A stretch of 64,000 nucleotides of DNA, from positions 1 through 64,000 of the forward strand of contig JAFZQO010000023.1 of the NCBI GenBank assembly GCA_017620335.1, in the 5' to 3' direction. Origin of the DNA: Bacteroidales bacterium (GTDB lineage: Bacteria; Bacteroidota; Bacteroidia; Bacteroidales; UBA932). The stretch's first letter is position 1; every line of letters starts with the position of its first letter. The notes beneath the pieces are model-generated. The model saw only the letters and a list, made by a program, of their open reading frames with translations, did not search any database and was not told the DNA's origin. The translations under genes and the position numbers were made by a program. This document shows positions 16,492 through 26,056 of this stretch, one piece after another.

Positions 16492-19284
16492 ATGGCAGAA
16501 ATCAGAATAAACAAGCTCATCAAGAAATACAACGTCGGCTTGCAGGAACTCGTTGAATTCCTGCAGAAGCTGGGCGCGCAGGTAGAGGCCAATCCCAACG
16601 CCAAGGTTTCGGACGAGTACGTCCCTGCGCTGGACAAGCAGTACAGCAAGGACCTGGCGATGAAGGAGGCTTCCGAGAAGATAGACATCAAGCTGACCGA
16701 GATACTCGAGAAGACCAGCAGGAAGCAGCAGGAGAAGGAGGAGGTCGAGGAAGATGAACCCGAGAGGGAGACCATCATCAAGAGCTCCATCCTCACCGGC
16801 ATAGGCCGCGCCCCGCAGCCTCCGAAGCCCGCTCCGGCACCGGAGCCGGAGCCGGAACCTGCACCCGCTCCCGAGCCGGAACCCGAGCCGCAGCCTGAAC
16901 CGGAGCCGGAGCCTGCGCCGGCCCCCGAACCGGAGCCTGCCCCGCAGCCCGCACCCGAGCCTGAGATCCAAGCGGAACCCGAGCCCGAAGCCCCCGCCGT
17001 CGAAGTTACGGAAGGGCCTGAGGTCCGCGAGGAGCAGCCCGTTGCGGAGACCGAGCCCGAAATCCCTGCCGAAGAGGCTGCTGAGCCGCAGCCTTCACAG
17101 CAGGAGTCGGTCGGCCTCAAGGTGCTGGGCAAGATTGACATGACCCAGTTCGAGAAGAAGAAGGCCGGCAAGAAGCGCGAGCGCATCAGCAAGAGCACCC
17201 AGAAGGTCGACGTGGGCAAGGTCGGGTCCGATCCCGAGCTCAAGCGCGGCCAGAAGGACGCCCAGAAGAAGCAGGGACAGCCCTCCCAGAAGGACGCCGC
17301 CAAGTCCGGCAAGGGACGCAAGCGCGGCGCCGACCGCTTCAAGCCCGAGCTCACCGAGGCCGAGCAGGAGGAGATGCAGAAGCAGATCCAGAAGCAGGTC
17401 AAGGAGACCTACGCCCGCATGAACGAGGGCAAGAAGAACAATTTCGGAGCCAAGTACCGCAAGGAGAAGCGCGAGCTCGCATCGCAGCGCGCGCAGGAGG
17501 AGATGGAGCAGGAGGCCGCCGAGAAGAAGGTCCTGAAAGTCACCGAGTTCGTGACCGTCAACGACCTCGCCACCCTGATGAACAACACCCCCGTCGTGAA
17601 GGTTATCGGAGCGTGCATGAGCCTCGGACTGATGGTTTCCATCAACCAGCGCCTCGACGCGGAGACCCTCGTGCTCGTGGCAGAGGAGTTCGGATACAAG
17701 GTCGAGTTCGTCACCGCCGGACTTACCGAGGAGATCGAGAACAACGATACTCCCGACAGCGAGGAGGATCTCGTTCCCCGTCCGCCGGTTATCACCGTCA
17801 TGGGCCATGTCGACCATGGCAAGACCTCGCTCCTCGACTATATCCGCAAGTCCAACGTCATCGCCGGTGAGGCCGGAGGCATCACCCAGCACATCGGTGC
17901 TTACAGCGTGACCCTCGAGGACGGCCGCCACATCACCTTCCTCGACACCCCGGGACACGAGGCCTTCACGGCCATGCGTGCCCGCGGAGCGCAGATGACC
18001 GACCTCGCCATCATCATCGTCGCCGCCGACGACGCCGTGATGCCGCAGACCGTCGAGGCCATCAACCATGCCCAGGCCGCCAACGTGCCCATGGTGTTCG
18101 CCATCAACAAGATAGACAAGCCCGGCGCCATGCCGGACACCATCCGCCGACAGCTTTCCGAGATGAACATCCTCGTCGAGGACTGGGGTGGTAAATACCA
18201 GTGCCAGGAGATATCCGCCAAGAAGGGCGTCAACGTGGACAAGCTCCTCGAGAAAGTCCTTCTTGAGACCGACCTTCTTGAGCTCAAGGCCAATCCCAAC
18301 AAGCTCGCCTCAGGCGCCGTCATCGAGTCTTCGCTCGACAAGGGCCGCGGTTACCTCGCCACGATCCTCGTCCAGAACGGCACCCTGCACGTCGGCGACG
18401 TCGTGCTTAGCGGAAGCTTCTACGGCAAGGTCAAGTCCATGTTCAACGAGCGCGGCCAGAAGGTCACCGAGGCCGGCCCTTCGACTCCGGTTTCAGTCCT
18501 CGGACTCAACGGAGCCCCGTCGGCCGGCGAGAAGTTCGTCGTCATGAGCGACGAGCGCGAGGCCAAGAGCATCGCCAACAAGCGCGAGCAGCTCATCCGC
18601 ATCCAGGGCATCAAGACCCAGAAGCACATGACCCTCGAGGAGATCGGCCGCCGCATCGCCATCGGCAACTTCAAGGAGCTCAACGTCATCGTCAAGGGCG
18701 ACGTGGACGGTTCCGTGGAGGCCCTCTCCGACTCGCTCATCAAGCTCTCCACCGAGCAGGTGCGCGTCAACGTCATCCACAAGGCCGTGGGTGCCATCTC
18801 CGAGTCCGACATCCTGCTGGCCGAGGCGTCCGACGCCGTCATCATCGGCTTCCAGGTCCGCCCGACTGTGGAGGCCCGCAAGGTCGCGGACCGCGAGGGC
18901 ATCGAGATCCGTCTCTATTCCGTCATCTACGACTGTATCAACGAGGTCAAGGACGGTATCGAGGGCATGCTCGAGCCTGAGAAAAAGGAGGAGGTCACCG
19001 GTACCGCCGAGGTCAAGCAGACCTTCCGCATCAGCAAGGTCGGCACAATCGCCGGCTGCATCGTCCGCGACGGCAAGATGGTCCAGAAGGCGAGCGTGCG
19101 CCTCATCCGCGACGGCATTGTCATCTATACCGGCGAGCTCGGCTCCCTGCAGATCGGCAAGGACGCTGCCAAGGAAGTCACCGCCGGCCGCGAGTGCGGC
19201 ATGAGCATCTCCGGCTACAACGACATCAAGGAGGGCGACGTCATCGAGTCCTTCCACATCGTGGAAATCAAGCGTACGCTGTAA
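16492..19284 (+). CDS. infB: Translation initiation factor IF-2
   Basis: IF-2 is the GTPase that brings initiator tRNA to the 30S subunit. The 930-residue protein opens with an IF2_N domain ([19 protein letters not shown]), followed by a Pro/Glu/Ala linker (residues about 105-205) with dozens of PEPEPE-type repeats, then a charged region, a second IF2_N-like segment ([15 protein letters not shown]) and the G domain. GTPase motifs are clear: [17 protein letters not shown] and NKIDKPG. Domains 2-4 (C1 and C2 formyl-Met binding) follow to the end. The start at 16492 is preceded by AGGGGG-type purines. An inverted repeat at 19311-19349 ends the operon. Confidence 0.97.
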   Translation: MAEIRINKLIKKYNVGLQELVEFLQKLGAQVEANPNAKVSDEYVPALDKQYSKDLAMKEASEKIDIKLTEILEKTSRKQQEKEEVEEDEPERETIIKSSILTGIGRAPQPPKPAPAPEPEPEPAPAPEPEPEPQPEPEPEPAPAPEPEPAPQPAPEPEIQAEPEPEAPAVEVTEGPEVREEQPVAETEPEIPAEEAAEPQPSQQESVGLKVLGKIDMTQFEKKKAGKKRERISKSTQKVDVGKVGSDPELKRGQKDAQKKQGQPSQKDAAKSGKGRKRGADRFKPELTEAEQEEMQKQIQKQVKETYARMNEGKKNNFGAKYRKEKRELASQRAQEEMEQEAAEKKVLKVTEFVTVNDLATLMNNTPVVKVIGACMSLGLMVSINQRLDAETLVLVAEEFGYKVEFVTAGLTEEIENNDTPDSEEDLVPRPPVITVMGHVDHGKTSLLDYIRKSNVIAGEAGGITQHIGAYSVTLEDGRHITFLDTPGHEAFTAMRARGAQMTDLAIIIVAADDAVMPQTVEAINHAQAANVPMVFAINKIDKPGAMPDTIRRQLSEMNILVEDWGGKYQCQEISAKKGVNVDKLLEKVLLETDLLELKANPNKLASGAVIESSLDKGRGYLATILVQNGTLHVGDVVLSGSFYGKVKSMFNERGQKVTEAGPSTPVSVLGLNGAPSAGEKFVVMSDEREAKSIANKREQLIRIQGIKTQKHMTLEEIGRRIAIGNFKELNVIVKGDVDGSVEALSDSLIKLSTEQVRVNVIHKAVGAISESDILLAEASDAVIIGFQVRPTVEARKVADREGIEIRLYSVIYDCINEVKDGIEGMLEPEKKEEVTGTAEVKQTFRISKVGTIAGCIVRDGKMVQKASVRLIRDGIVIYTGELGSLQIGKDAAKEVTAGRECGMSISGYNDIKEGDVIESFHIVEIKRTL

Positions 19285-19310
19285 GGCTGCGGTCTTACCG
19301 TCTCCGGATA

Positions 19311-19349
19311 GTGCGGGTAGTGGTCCATGTGCTGGACCACTACCCGCAC
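19311..19349. terminator. Perfect 17-base-pair hairpin between infB and the CDF gene
   Basis: Arms 19311-19327 and 19333-19349 are exact reverse complements around the 5-base loop TGTGC. The element sits between two converging genes, 26 bases after the infB stop and 17 bases before the end of the CDF frame. A bidirectional terminator is the simplest reading, but there is no T run on either side. It may instead be an extragenic palindrome used as a transcription block. Confidence 0.6.
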
Positions 19350-19366
19350 CCGCTTATGTACGGGGG

Positions 19367-20251
19367 TCATTTCTTCGGCTCCATGTGGAGGGTGACGATG
19401 GTCTGGGGACCGAGACGCTCCTTGAGTTTTTTTTCGATGCGTGAGCTGAGGTCGTGCGCCTCGAGCAGGGTCATGGCACCGTCCATCCTGATGTGAGCCT
19501 CTATGGCGACCCGGCTGCCGATCCGTCTGGTGCGGAGGTTGTGAGGTTCGGAGATTTGCGGGAAAGAGTGGAATACCGAAAGGATCTCTTCCTCAGTATT
19601 CGCGGGGAGCGATTCGTCGGTAAGTTCGCCGAGGCTGGGGCGCATGATGTCCCATGCAACCTTGACCAGCATGGCGCCCACCACGATGGAGGCGAGGGGG
19701 TCAAGGACGGTCCACCGGCCTCCCAGGAGCACGGCACCGCCGATGCCGACTGCGGCGCCGATGGACGAGAGCGCGTCGCTGCGGTGATGTCAGGCATTGG
19801 CCTTCAACGCGGAGGACTCCAGCTCGCGGCCTTTCCTGACGGTATACCTGAAAAGTATTTCCTTGATGAATATCGAGATGAGGGCTGCCCAGAGGGCGAG
19901 GCGGCCGGGCGAAGCCAGGTCTGCGCCGCCGAGCCAGGCGGCAAACTTGATCGCCCCGGAGGCGATGATACCGACGGCCGCGCAAAACAGAGCCAGGCTG
20001 ATGAACAGGGAGGCGAGGGTCTCGAATTTACCGTGTCCGTAATCGTGCGACTGGTCCTGGGGTCTGGCACTTATACCGACGAACACCATGACGATTATGT
20101 CCGTGATGAAGTCGGACAAGGAATGGACGGCATCCGCAATCATAGCAGAACTGTGTCCCACTACGCCTGCGATGAACTTGAAGACGACCAGCAGCGCATT
20201 TCCTGCGCTGCCGACAAGAGTCACCCTGTAAATCTGTTTCTCCCGTTCCAT
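19367..20251 (-). pseudogene. Cation diffusion facilitator (CDF) transporter interrupted by an in-frame TGA
   Basis: One reading frame on the minus strand codes a full CDF protein of about 294 residues: MEREKQIYRVTLVGSAGNAL, six membrane segments, the first zinc-site HxxxD in DAVHSLSDFITD, and a cytoplasmic C-terminal ZT_dimer domain ending in LHMEPKK. Codon 154 (19792-19790) is TGA, exactly where the family has tryptophan in ANAWHHRSDALSS. The frame continues without shift into HHRSDALSSIGAAVG. A single G-to-A change in TGG explains it. CDF proteins export Zn, Fe or Mn by proton antiport; a product stopped here would lack half the metal site. Either a recent nonsense mutation, a sequencing error or read-through. 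TGA is a real stop elsewhere in the window (hisS). Confidence 0.8.
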
Positions 20252-20258
20252 TTTAGGG

Positions 20259-20329
20259 TTGAGGTACAGCGATTCGAACGCTGACTGGGGGAACCAAAAT
20301 CCCATGTGCTACCATTACACCATACCTCA
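20259..20329 (-). tRNA. tRNA-Gln (TTG anticodon)
   Basis: The minus strand folds as a 71-base cloverleaf: acceptor TGAGGTA/TACCTCA, D arm GTGT-AATGGTA-GCAC, anticodon loop TTTTGGT with anticodon TTG, and T arm CAGCG-TTCGAAT-CGCTG. The discriminator is A and CCA is not encoded. The first anticodon-stem pair is U with C, so four pairs remain. A minus-strand TATCTTTG box at 20347-20340, 11 bases upstream, is the likely -7 element. The CDF gene begins 7 bases downstream on the same strand. Confidence 0.93.
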
Positions 20330-20339
20330 ATTCCGGGTG

Positions 20340-20347
20340 CAAAGATA
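20340..20347 (-). promoter_or_regulatory. -7 box for tRNA-Gln
   Basis: Minus-strand TATCTTTG fits TAnnTTTG and ends 10 bases before the mature tRNA 5' end. It lies in the 22-base gap after tadA. No TTTG is found 20 bases upstream, so only the -7 element is supported. Confidence 0.55.
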
Positions 20348-20351
20348 TCAA

Positions 20352-20789
20352 TTATTTTCGAATAGTCTTGAAATAATCGCGCATGAGGGCGGAACATTCG
20401 TCGGAGAGTACGCCGGACGCGACTTCCGTGCGTGGATGGAGCAGGGAAGGGGAGAAGAGTGTGCAGCCGCGCTTGGGATCGGGCGCACCGTAAACGACGC
20501 GGCCGACCTGGGCCCAGCACAGTGCGGCGGCGCACATGGGGCAGGGCTCGAGGGTGACATATAAGGTGCAGTCGTTCAGGTATTTGCCCCCTACGGCCTC
20601 GGTTGCGGCGGTGAGCGCAATCATCTCGGCATGGGCGGTCGGGTCATGCAGCCGCTCGACCATGTTGTGTCCTTTGGCGATAATGCGCCCTTTCCAGACG
20701 ACTACGGCCCCTACCGGAATCTCGTCCTCATCCCGGGCTGCCATAGCCTCGCGAAGCGCCTCGCGCATGAATCTCTCGTCATTCTCCAT
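20352..20789 (-). CDS. tadA: tRNA(adenine-34) deaminase TadA-type nucleoside deaminase
   Basis: A 145-residue zinc deaminase. It has the first zinc-site motif TAHAEMIAL (HAE, with the catalytic glutamate) and the second, TLEPCPMCAAAL (PCxxC), plus the N-terminal FMREALREAMAA helix and DEIPVGAVVV strand. This matches TadA, which makes inosine at the wobble base of tRNA-Arg; guanine deaminase-like paralogues are the alternative. I favour the ATG at 20789 over 20798 because a minus-strand TATCTTTG box at 20803-20796 overlaps the earlier codon. The transcript would then have almost no leader. Confidence 0.88.
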   Translation of the reverse strand: MENDERFMREALREAMAARDEDEIPVGAVVVWKGRIIAKGHNMVERLHDPTAHAEMIALTAATEAVGGKYLNDCTLYVTLEPCPMCAAALCWAQVGRVVYGAPDPKRGCTLFSPSLLHPRTEVASGVLSDECSALMRDYFKTIRK

Positions 20790-20795
20790 GATATG

Positions 20796-20803
20796 CAAAG
20801 ATA
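20796..20803 (-). promoter_or_regulatory. -7 box of tadA overlapping the upstream ATG
   Basis: Minus-strand TATCTTTG at 20803-20796 covers the first possible tadA ATG (20798) and ends 6 bases before the second (20789). Transcription should start close to 20790, so the later ATG is used and the mRNA is nearly leaderless. Confidence 0.5.
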
Positions 20804-20917
20804 GTCAATTATGGCAATAGTCCGGTGCAATCGGCTGCTTTTTGAGCAAATCCTCATCCTGGCGGATACAATATGGATAGCTTTATGGCAATGACGTTAG
20901 TAAAGCGCAAAATAATA

Positions 20918-20949
20918 CTTGTTTAATTCATGACAAATACTTATTTTCG
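20918..20949 (+). promoter_or_regulatory. Weak candidate promoter of the mannan utilisation locus
   Basis: The 248-base AT-rich gap between tadA and susC holds CTTG (20918-20921), 20 bases, TATTTTCG (20942-20949), one mismatch in each box from TTTG-N20-TAnnTTTG. A weak core fits a promoter that needs an activator such as the AraC protein encoded in the locus. The remaining 88-base leader to susC is AT-rich with no strong fold that I can see. I find no clear repeated operator half-sites by eye. Confidence 0.3.
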
Positions 20950-21037
20950 CAACAATGTTTTGACGAACACTAGTTTTAACTGCATATTTAGTATTACTTT
21001 ATAATCTTTATTTCAGTATTAACCAATCATCAGTAAC

Positions 21038-24000
21038 ATGAAAATCAGATTTCTCGCTTCCGTGATACTGTTGTTCCTTGGTTTGTCCGCGTTGGCGCAG
21101 ACGGTACGTATTACAGGTACCGTCATAGACAATGTCGGACCTGTCATCGGAGCCAGCGTCATGGAAAAAGGCACCTCAAATGGCGCCGTTACCGATTTGG
21201 ACGGACACTATGCCATCTCCGTCAGACGAGGGGCTGTCCTTCAGTTCTCGTCCATCGGTTATGCGACCCAGGAAGTGACGGTAGGCGACAGGACTGTCAT
21301 CGACGTCACCCTTGCGGAAGACAGCGAATTCCTCGATGAGGTCGTCGTTGTGGGCTACGGAACTATGAAACGCAGCGATCTGTCCGGTGCCTCCGTCTCG
21401 ATGAGGGAGGAGGACCTCAAGGGTTCCATCATCACCAACCTGGACCAGTCCCTGCAGGGCCGCGCGGCCGGTGTGACCGCCGTGCAGACCTCCGGTGCTC
21501 CCGGTTCATCCTCATCGATCCGCGTCCGCGGACAGGCCACCGTCAATGCCGGGGCCGAACCCCTCTACGTCATTGACGGCGTCATCGTACAGGGAGGTGG
21601 CAATTCCGCCTGGGACTACGGTCTCGGCGGCCTCGGCAATGGAAAGATCTCCACGATCTCGCCGTTGGCCACTCTCAACCCTTCGGATATCGTCAGCATG
21701 GAAATCCTCAAGGACGCTTCCGCCACGGCCATCTACGGCGCCCAGGGCGCCAACGGCGTCGTCCTCATCACTACCAGGCACGGCCGGGCCGGAGAGTCCA
21801 AGATTTCATATGAGGGAATGGTGGCCGTCAGCCAGCAGAACGTCCGCATCGACATGCTCAACCTTCGCGAGTGGGCCGAATTCTACAATGATTTCGTGAA
21901 ACTCGGCGAAGCCTCCTCCAATCCCTATTACGCCGACCCTTCCCTGCTCGGCGTCGGAACCAACTGGCAGGACGAGGTTTTCCGCACCGCACTCCAGCAC
22001 CAGCATCAGGTCAGCGCACAGGGCGGCAATGAAAAGGTCCAATACTACGTTTCCGGATCTTACATGAACCAGGAGGGTACCGTCATCGGCACGAATTTCG
22101 ACCGTTTCAGCGTCCGTACGAATATCGACGCCCAGGTCAAGAAGTGGCTGAAAGTCGGAGTCAACGCCACCTATGCCGTCACCAACGACGACCTTAAACT
22201 CGCGGACGGTGGAGAAGGCCTCATCTTCCAGTCCTTAGGCACGCTTCCCGACATTCCGGTATACGACATCGACGGTAATTATGCCACTGTCGTTCGCGAG
22301 GGCTATACCTCGGCCAATCCCGTCGGCCTTGCGATGATCAATACTTATACTCTCGGGCGCGAGAAACTCACCGGAAACATCTATGCCGACATCTCCCCGA
22401 TCAAGCACTTCACCTGGAGGGCGGAAATCGGTTTCGATTCCAGCAATTCCGAGAGTAACACCTTCAAGCCCACCTACGTCCTCGGTGGCAAGGAGAACAA
22501 GACGAATTCCATGTCGGTCCAGAAGAACGCCAGCGTGTACTGGCAGCTTAAGAACTATCTGACCTGGAGCCAGTCGTTCGGCGACCATGCCGTTACGGGC
22601 ATGCTCGGCCAGGAGTGCTGGGAGTCCAGGTGGAACTATCTGAGCGCTTCGAACTCCAATCTCCCCGACAATATCGTCAGGACGCTCTCGAAGGCGACCG
22701 GCGACCCCACGGTCGGTCACGGATTCGGCAGTTCAGCCATGGCATCCTTCTTCACCCGCTGGACATACAATTATGCCGACAGGTATCTGGCCACCTATAC
22801 CTACCGCTATGACGGCTCGTCCAACTTCGGTCCGGACAACCGCTGGGCAGGATTCCATTCAGTGGCAGCCAGTTGGAGGTTCTCGAACGAGAAGTTCTTC
22901 GAGTCCCTGAGGCATGTCGTCAGCAACGGCAAGATCCGCCTCGGCTGGGGACAGACCGGCAACTCCAACATCGGCGGCGGAGCCTGGGAAGCCACCATCT
23001 ACGATTCCTATTCCGCCCTCGGAGACGCGCAGCGTCCTACCAACATCCCCAACACGGGTGTCCATTGGGAGAAGCAGGAGCAGATTAACCTCGGTCTCGA
23101 CCTCGGATTCTTCGACAACAGGCTCTCGCTCACCGTCGACGCCTACAGCAAGAGGTCTTCGGATATGCTGATGTCCCTCGACCTTCCTTCATATATGGGT
23201 ACCAAGGGCAACTCTTCCGCCGCCCTCGCAGCCCCGAAGGGTAATTTCGGTACCATTGAGAACAAGGGTCTCGAGATCACCCTCAGCGGTTATCCCATCC
23301 AGAGAAGGAACTTCGAATGGGAGAGCAACTTCCAGATCTCTTTCAACCAGAACAAGCTCGTCGCCCTCGACGGAACCGAGAATGCCCAGCTCATCGGTTA
23401 CGGCCAGTGGAATGACATCGTGAGCGTGACCGAGATCGGCCAGCCTCTGTACGGTTTCTACGGCTACAAGGTCGCGGGCGTATACAAGGACATCGATGAT
23501 ATAATGAACAGCCCCAGGGCTGAGAAGTATCCTGCCGACGGCGTGTTCAACCGCAGCACCACCGTATGGCCGGGCGACCTCAAGTTCGAGGATGTCAACA
23601 AGGACGGCGTCATCGACGAGAACGACCGTACCAACATCGGTTCCCCGCTCCCTCTGTTCACCTACGGCTGGACGAACTCCTTCCGTTACAAGAATCTCGA
23701 CCTGAGCATCTTCTTCAACGGCACCTATGGCAACAAGGTCCTCAATTACAACCTGATGGGCCAGGGCTACAACGGTCTCTCGCATATGACCAGCTACTGG
23801 ACCAACCAGCAGAGGATCGTCACCCAGCGCGCGCAGCTCGTCCCGAAGGACGGTGTCTATTCCGACAACTGGTACAACGACGTGTCCAATATCAAGGTCG
23901 CGAACCCAGATACCAGGATGCCGCGCATTACCACTGCCGATCCTAACGACAACGACCGTATGAGCGACCGTTACATCGAGGACGGATCCTATCTCCGCAT

Positions 24001-24235
24001 CAAGAACATCACCCTGGGATATACTCTCCCCAGCAAACTTCTCAACAAGGTGCAGATCGAGACCGTCCGCATGTACGTCAATATCCAGAACCTCTACACC
24101 TTCACGAAGTACACAGGGTATGATCCGGAGGTGGGAGCCAGTACCCAGGATGCCACCGGCATGACCTTCGGCGTGGACAACGGACGTTATCCTTCCCCTA
24201 CGACATATTCTTTCGGCCTGAACATCACTTTCTAA
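21038..24235 (+). CDS. SusC/RagA-type TonB-linked outer-membrane transporter
   Basis: The import channel of the locus: a 1065-residue TonB-dependent barrel. Residues 1-21 are a signal peptide ending in ALA-Q. A carboxypeptidase regulatory-like domain follows (about 24-100; RITGTVIDNVGPVIGASV), then the SusC hallmark LDEVVVVGYGT and the plug domain (about 110-230) with the conserved SIRVRGQATVNAGAEPLYVIDG and DASATAIYGAQGANGVVLITT signatures. The remainder is the 22-strand barrel, ending in TTYSFGLNITF with a final phenylalanine. It pairs with the SusD gene 9 bases downstream; together they form the pedal-bin transporter for oligosaccharides, here probably manno-oligosaccharides by context. 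Confidence 0.96.
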   Translation: MKIRFLASVILLFLGLSALAQTVRITGTVIDNVGPVIGASVMEKGTSNGAVTDLDGHYAISVRRGAVLQFSSIGYATQEVTVGDRTVIDVTLAEDSEFLDEVVVVGYGTMKRSDLSGASVSMREEDLKGSIITNLDQSLQGRAAGVTAVQTSGAPGSSSSIRVRGQATVNAGAEPLYVIDGVIVQGGGNSAWDYGLGGLGNGKISTISPLATLNPSDIVSMEILKDASATAIYGAQGANGVVLITTRHGRAGESKISYEGMVAVSQQNVRIDMLNLREWAEFYNDFVKLGEASSNPYYADPSLLGVGTNWQDEVFRTALQHQHQVSAQGGNEKVQYYVSGSYMNQEGTVIGTNFDRFSVRTNIDAQVKKWLKVGVNATYAVTNDDLKLADGGEGLIFQSLGTLPDIPVYDIDGNYATVVREGYTSANPVGLAMINTYTLGREKLTGNIYADISPIKHFTWRAEIGFDSSNSESNTFKPTYVLGGKENKTNSMSVQKNASVYWQLKNYLTWSQSFGDHAVTGMLGQECWESRWNYLSASNSNLPDNIVRTLSKATGDPTVGHGFGSSAMASFFTRWTYNYADRYLATYTYRYDGSSNFGPDNRWAGFHSVAASWRFSNEKFFESLRHVVSNGKIRLGWGQTGNSNIGGGAWEATIYDSYSALGDAQRPTNIPNTGVHWEKQEQINLGLDLGFFDNRLSLTVDAYSKRSSDMLMSLDLPSYMGTKGNSSAALAAPKGNFGTIENKGLEITLSGYPIQRRNFEWESNFQISFNQNKLVALDGTENAQLIGYGQWNDIVSVTEIGQPLYGFYGYKVAGVYKDIDDIMNSPRAEKYPADGVFNRSTTVWPGDLKFEDVNKDGVIDENDRTNIGSPLPLFTYGWTNSFRYKNLDLSIFFNGTYGNKVLNYNLMGQGYNGLSHMTSYWTNQQRIVTQRAQLVPKDGVYSDNWYNDVSNIKVANPDTRMPRITTADPNDNDRMSDRYIEDGSYLRIKNITLGYTLPSKLLNKVQIETVRMYVNIQNLYTFTKYTGYDPEVGASTQDATGMTFGVDNGRYPSPTTYSFGLNITF

Positions 24236-24244
24236 CGGGAGGAC

Positions 24245-26044
24245 ATGAACATGAAGAAAATATTTGGAACAATTGCAATCGCAATAGCAGCATTCAGCGC
24301 AGTCTCCTGCGAAGAATTCCTGAACCGTCCTTCCGAAGACAGTTATGTCGTCGACGGTTTCTACAAGAATGACGAGCAGGTCATCATGGGAGTGAACTAC
24401 CTGTACTCCGGCCCCTGGAGCGATGTGACCCGCTTCTATGTATATGATACCGAATACATGAGCGGAAACGTCTGGACGGGCAACAACGCGTACACTACAC
24501 TCACCGTCAACGGCACCGACCAGGAACTCAAGGACATGTCCGCATCACTGTGGTCCATCAACGCCCATTGCAACACGGTCATCAACAACCTGCTCGGCTC
24601 TTCCGGAGCCTCCAAGGAGGTCATTAACCAGGCCATAGGCGAATGTCTCGCCTGGAAGGCCATGGCTTACTTCTTCCTCGTCAGGAACTTCGGTGACGTG
24701 CCCATCGTGCACGACAATACCGCCATCATCAAGGATGGCACCTATAACGAACTCAAGAAGGTCAAGAAGGAAGATGTGTACGAATACATCATCCTTACCC
24801 TCGAGAAGGCGATGGAACTCCTTCCCAAGAATGCATATATCGGCCAGTACAACAGGATCGACCACTATGCGGCCGAGGGACTCCTCGCCAAGGTGTACCT
24901 GACCAAGGCCGGCGTCACCGGTTCTCTCAACTCCGATGACCTGAACAAGGCCCTGACTTATGCCGAAGACGTGATCAACAACTCCGGACGTACCCTTACT
25001 CCCAAGTACTCGGACGTCTTCCGCATCGACCCCAAGGTGTTCCAGCAGACCGGCGAATGCCTGTTCTCCTGGCTTTGGCAGGCCAAGGTGGAAATGTGGT
25101 GCACCCAGAGTTACATGCAGAACGATGTGGGTCTGGTCGGCTTCTCCGAGGAGAATAACTGGGGCGACTGGAAGGGTCCCTCGATCGACCTCCAGGATGC
25201 ATTCGGCGTGGATGCCACCAAGAACCCTCAGACTCGCGTGGACACCGACGACCGCCGCATGGCGACGATGATGATGTTCGGCGACCATATCGACTGGTTC
25301 TGGAAGAACATGGGCGGATTCGACATGTACAGGTTCTTCTACGACAAGAGTTATGGCCTCGGTTCCGACAATCCCAACATTTCCAACCAGAACTGGGGTT
25401 GCTCCACCGGCGCTTTCTACGGAAAGCACATCTACGGCAACTATCAGGACCACATTGACGGCACCGGTGTTACGCCCCATCAGCAGTACAACCAGCTTCC
25501 GACCCATATCCTGAGGCTCTCGGACGTCTATCTCGTCGCTGCGGAGGCTGCCGTCCTGACGAACAATGCCGGCAAGGCCCTTACTTATGTGAACGCCGTG
25601 CGCACCCGCGCAAACGCCGCTCCCCTTACGTCCGTAACCTTTGACGACGTCTGGAAGGAGCGCCGCCTCGAGCTCGCCCTGGAAGGCGACCGCTGGTATG
25701 ACTTCGTACGCCGCTCTTACTACGACGTCAATGCCTGCATCGCTGAACTCAAGGCACAGCGCAGAGGTTACTGGGGAATCCCCAGCGGCGGAAGCGGACC
25801 TGACCTCAATGGTGTATACAAGAGATTCGTCTGCGACGACGACGGCAACTACGGCGGTCCCGCGACCAATCCCTGGGACTCCAGTTCCCTTACCTATATC
25901 GGCGACAATGACCTGACGGACGTCAAGGTCTCCATGTTCACGGTTCCCATGCCTACCGAAGACGTAGTGGCCAACCCCAACATGGGATCCGACGTCGAGG
26001 GTGAGCATGTCGACATCCGTGCGACCTACTCTTATGACTTTTAA
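24245..26044 (+). CDS. SusD/RagB-type glycan-binding lipoprotein
   Basis: A 599-residue surface lipoprotein that caps the SusC barrel and binds oligosaccharide. The signal peptide ends at a cysteine in AVSCEEFLNRPSED, with two acidic residues straight after the cysteine, as in surface-export signals of Bacteroidota. The rest is the TPR-rich SusD fold: AEGLLAKVYLTKAG in the TPR region, LRLSDVYLVAAEAAV and the C-terminal KERRLELALEGDRWYDFVR motif, all typical. Two starts are possible, 24245 and 24251; a GGAGG lies 2 and 8 bases before them, which would favour the second (MKKIFG). It follows susC directly and precedes the two IPT proteins. Confidence 0.95.
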   Translation: MNMKKIFGTIAIAIAAFSAVSCEEFLNRPSEDSYVVDGFYKNDEQVIMGVNYLYSGPWSDVTRFYVYDTEYMSGNVWTGNNAYTTLTVNGTDQELKDMSASLWSINAHCNTVINNLLGSSGASKEVINQAIGECLAWKAMAYFFLVRNFGDVPIVHDNTAIIKDGTYNELKKVKKEDVYEYIILTLEKAMELLPKNAYIGQYNRIDHYAAEGLLAKVYLTKAGVTGSLNSDDLNKALTYAEDVINNSGRTLTPKYSDVFRIDPKVFQQTGECLFSWLWQAKVEMWCTQSYMQNDVGLVGFSEENNWGDWKGPSIDLQDAFGVDATKNPQTRVDTDDRRMATMMMFGDHIDWFWKNMGGFDMYRFFYDKSYGLGSDNPNISNQNWGCSTGAFYGKHIYGNYQDHIDGTGVTPHQQYNQLPTHILRLSDVYLVAAEAAVLTNNAGKALTYVNAVRTRANAAPLTSVTFDDVWKERRLELALEGDRWYDFVRRSYYDVNACIAELKAQRRGYWGIPSGGSGPDLNGVYKRFVCDDDGNYGGPATNPWDSSSLTYIGDNDLTDVKVSMFTVPMPTEDVVANPNMGSDVEGEHVDIRATYSYDF

Positions 26045-26056
26045 TCCCAACGAGCA

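Noticed and set aside
19790-19792. TGA read as tryptophan by code change or as selenocysteine
   Set aside because: TGA ends several genes here, the site matches Trp not Cys in the family, and no SECIS-type element is evident.
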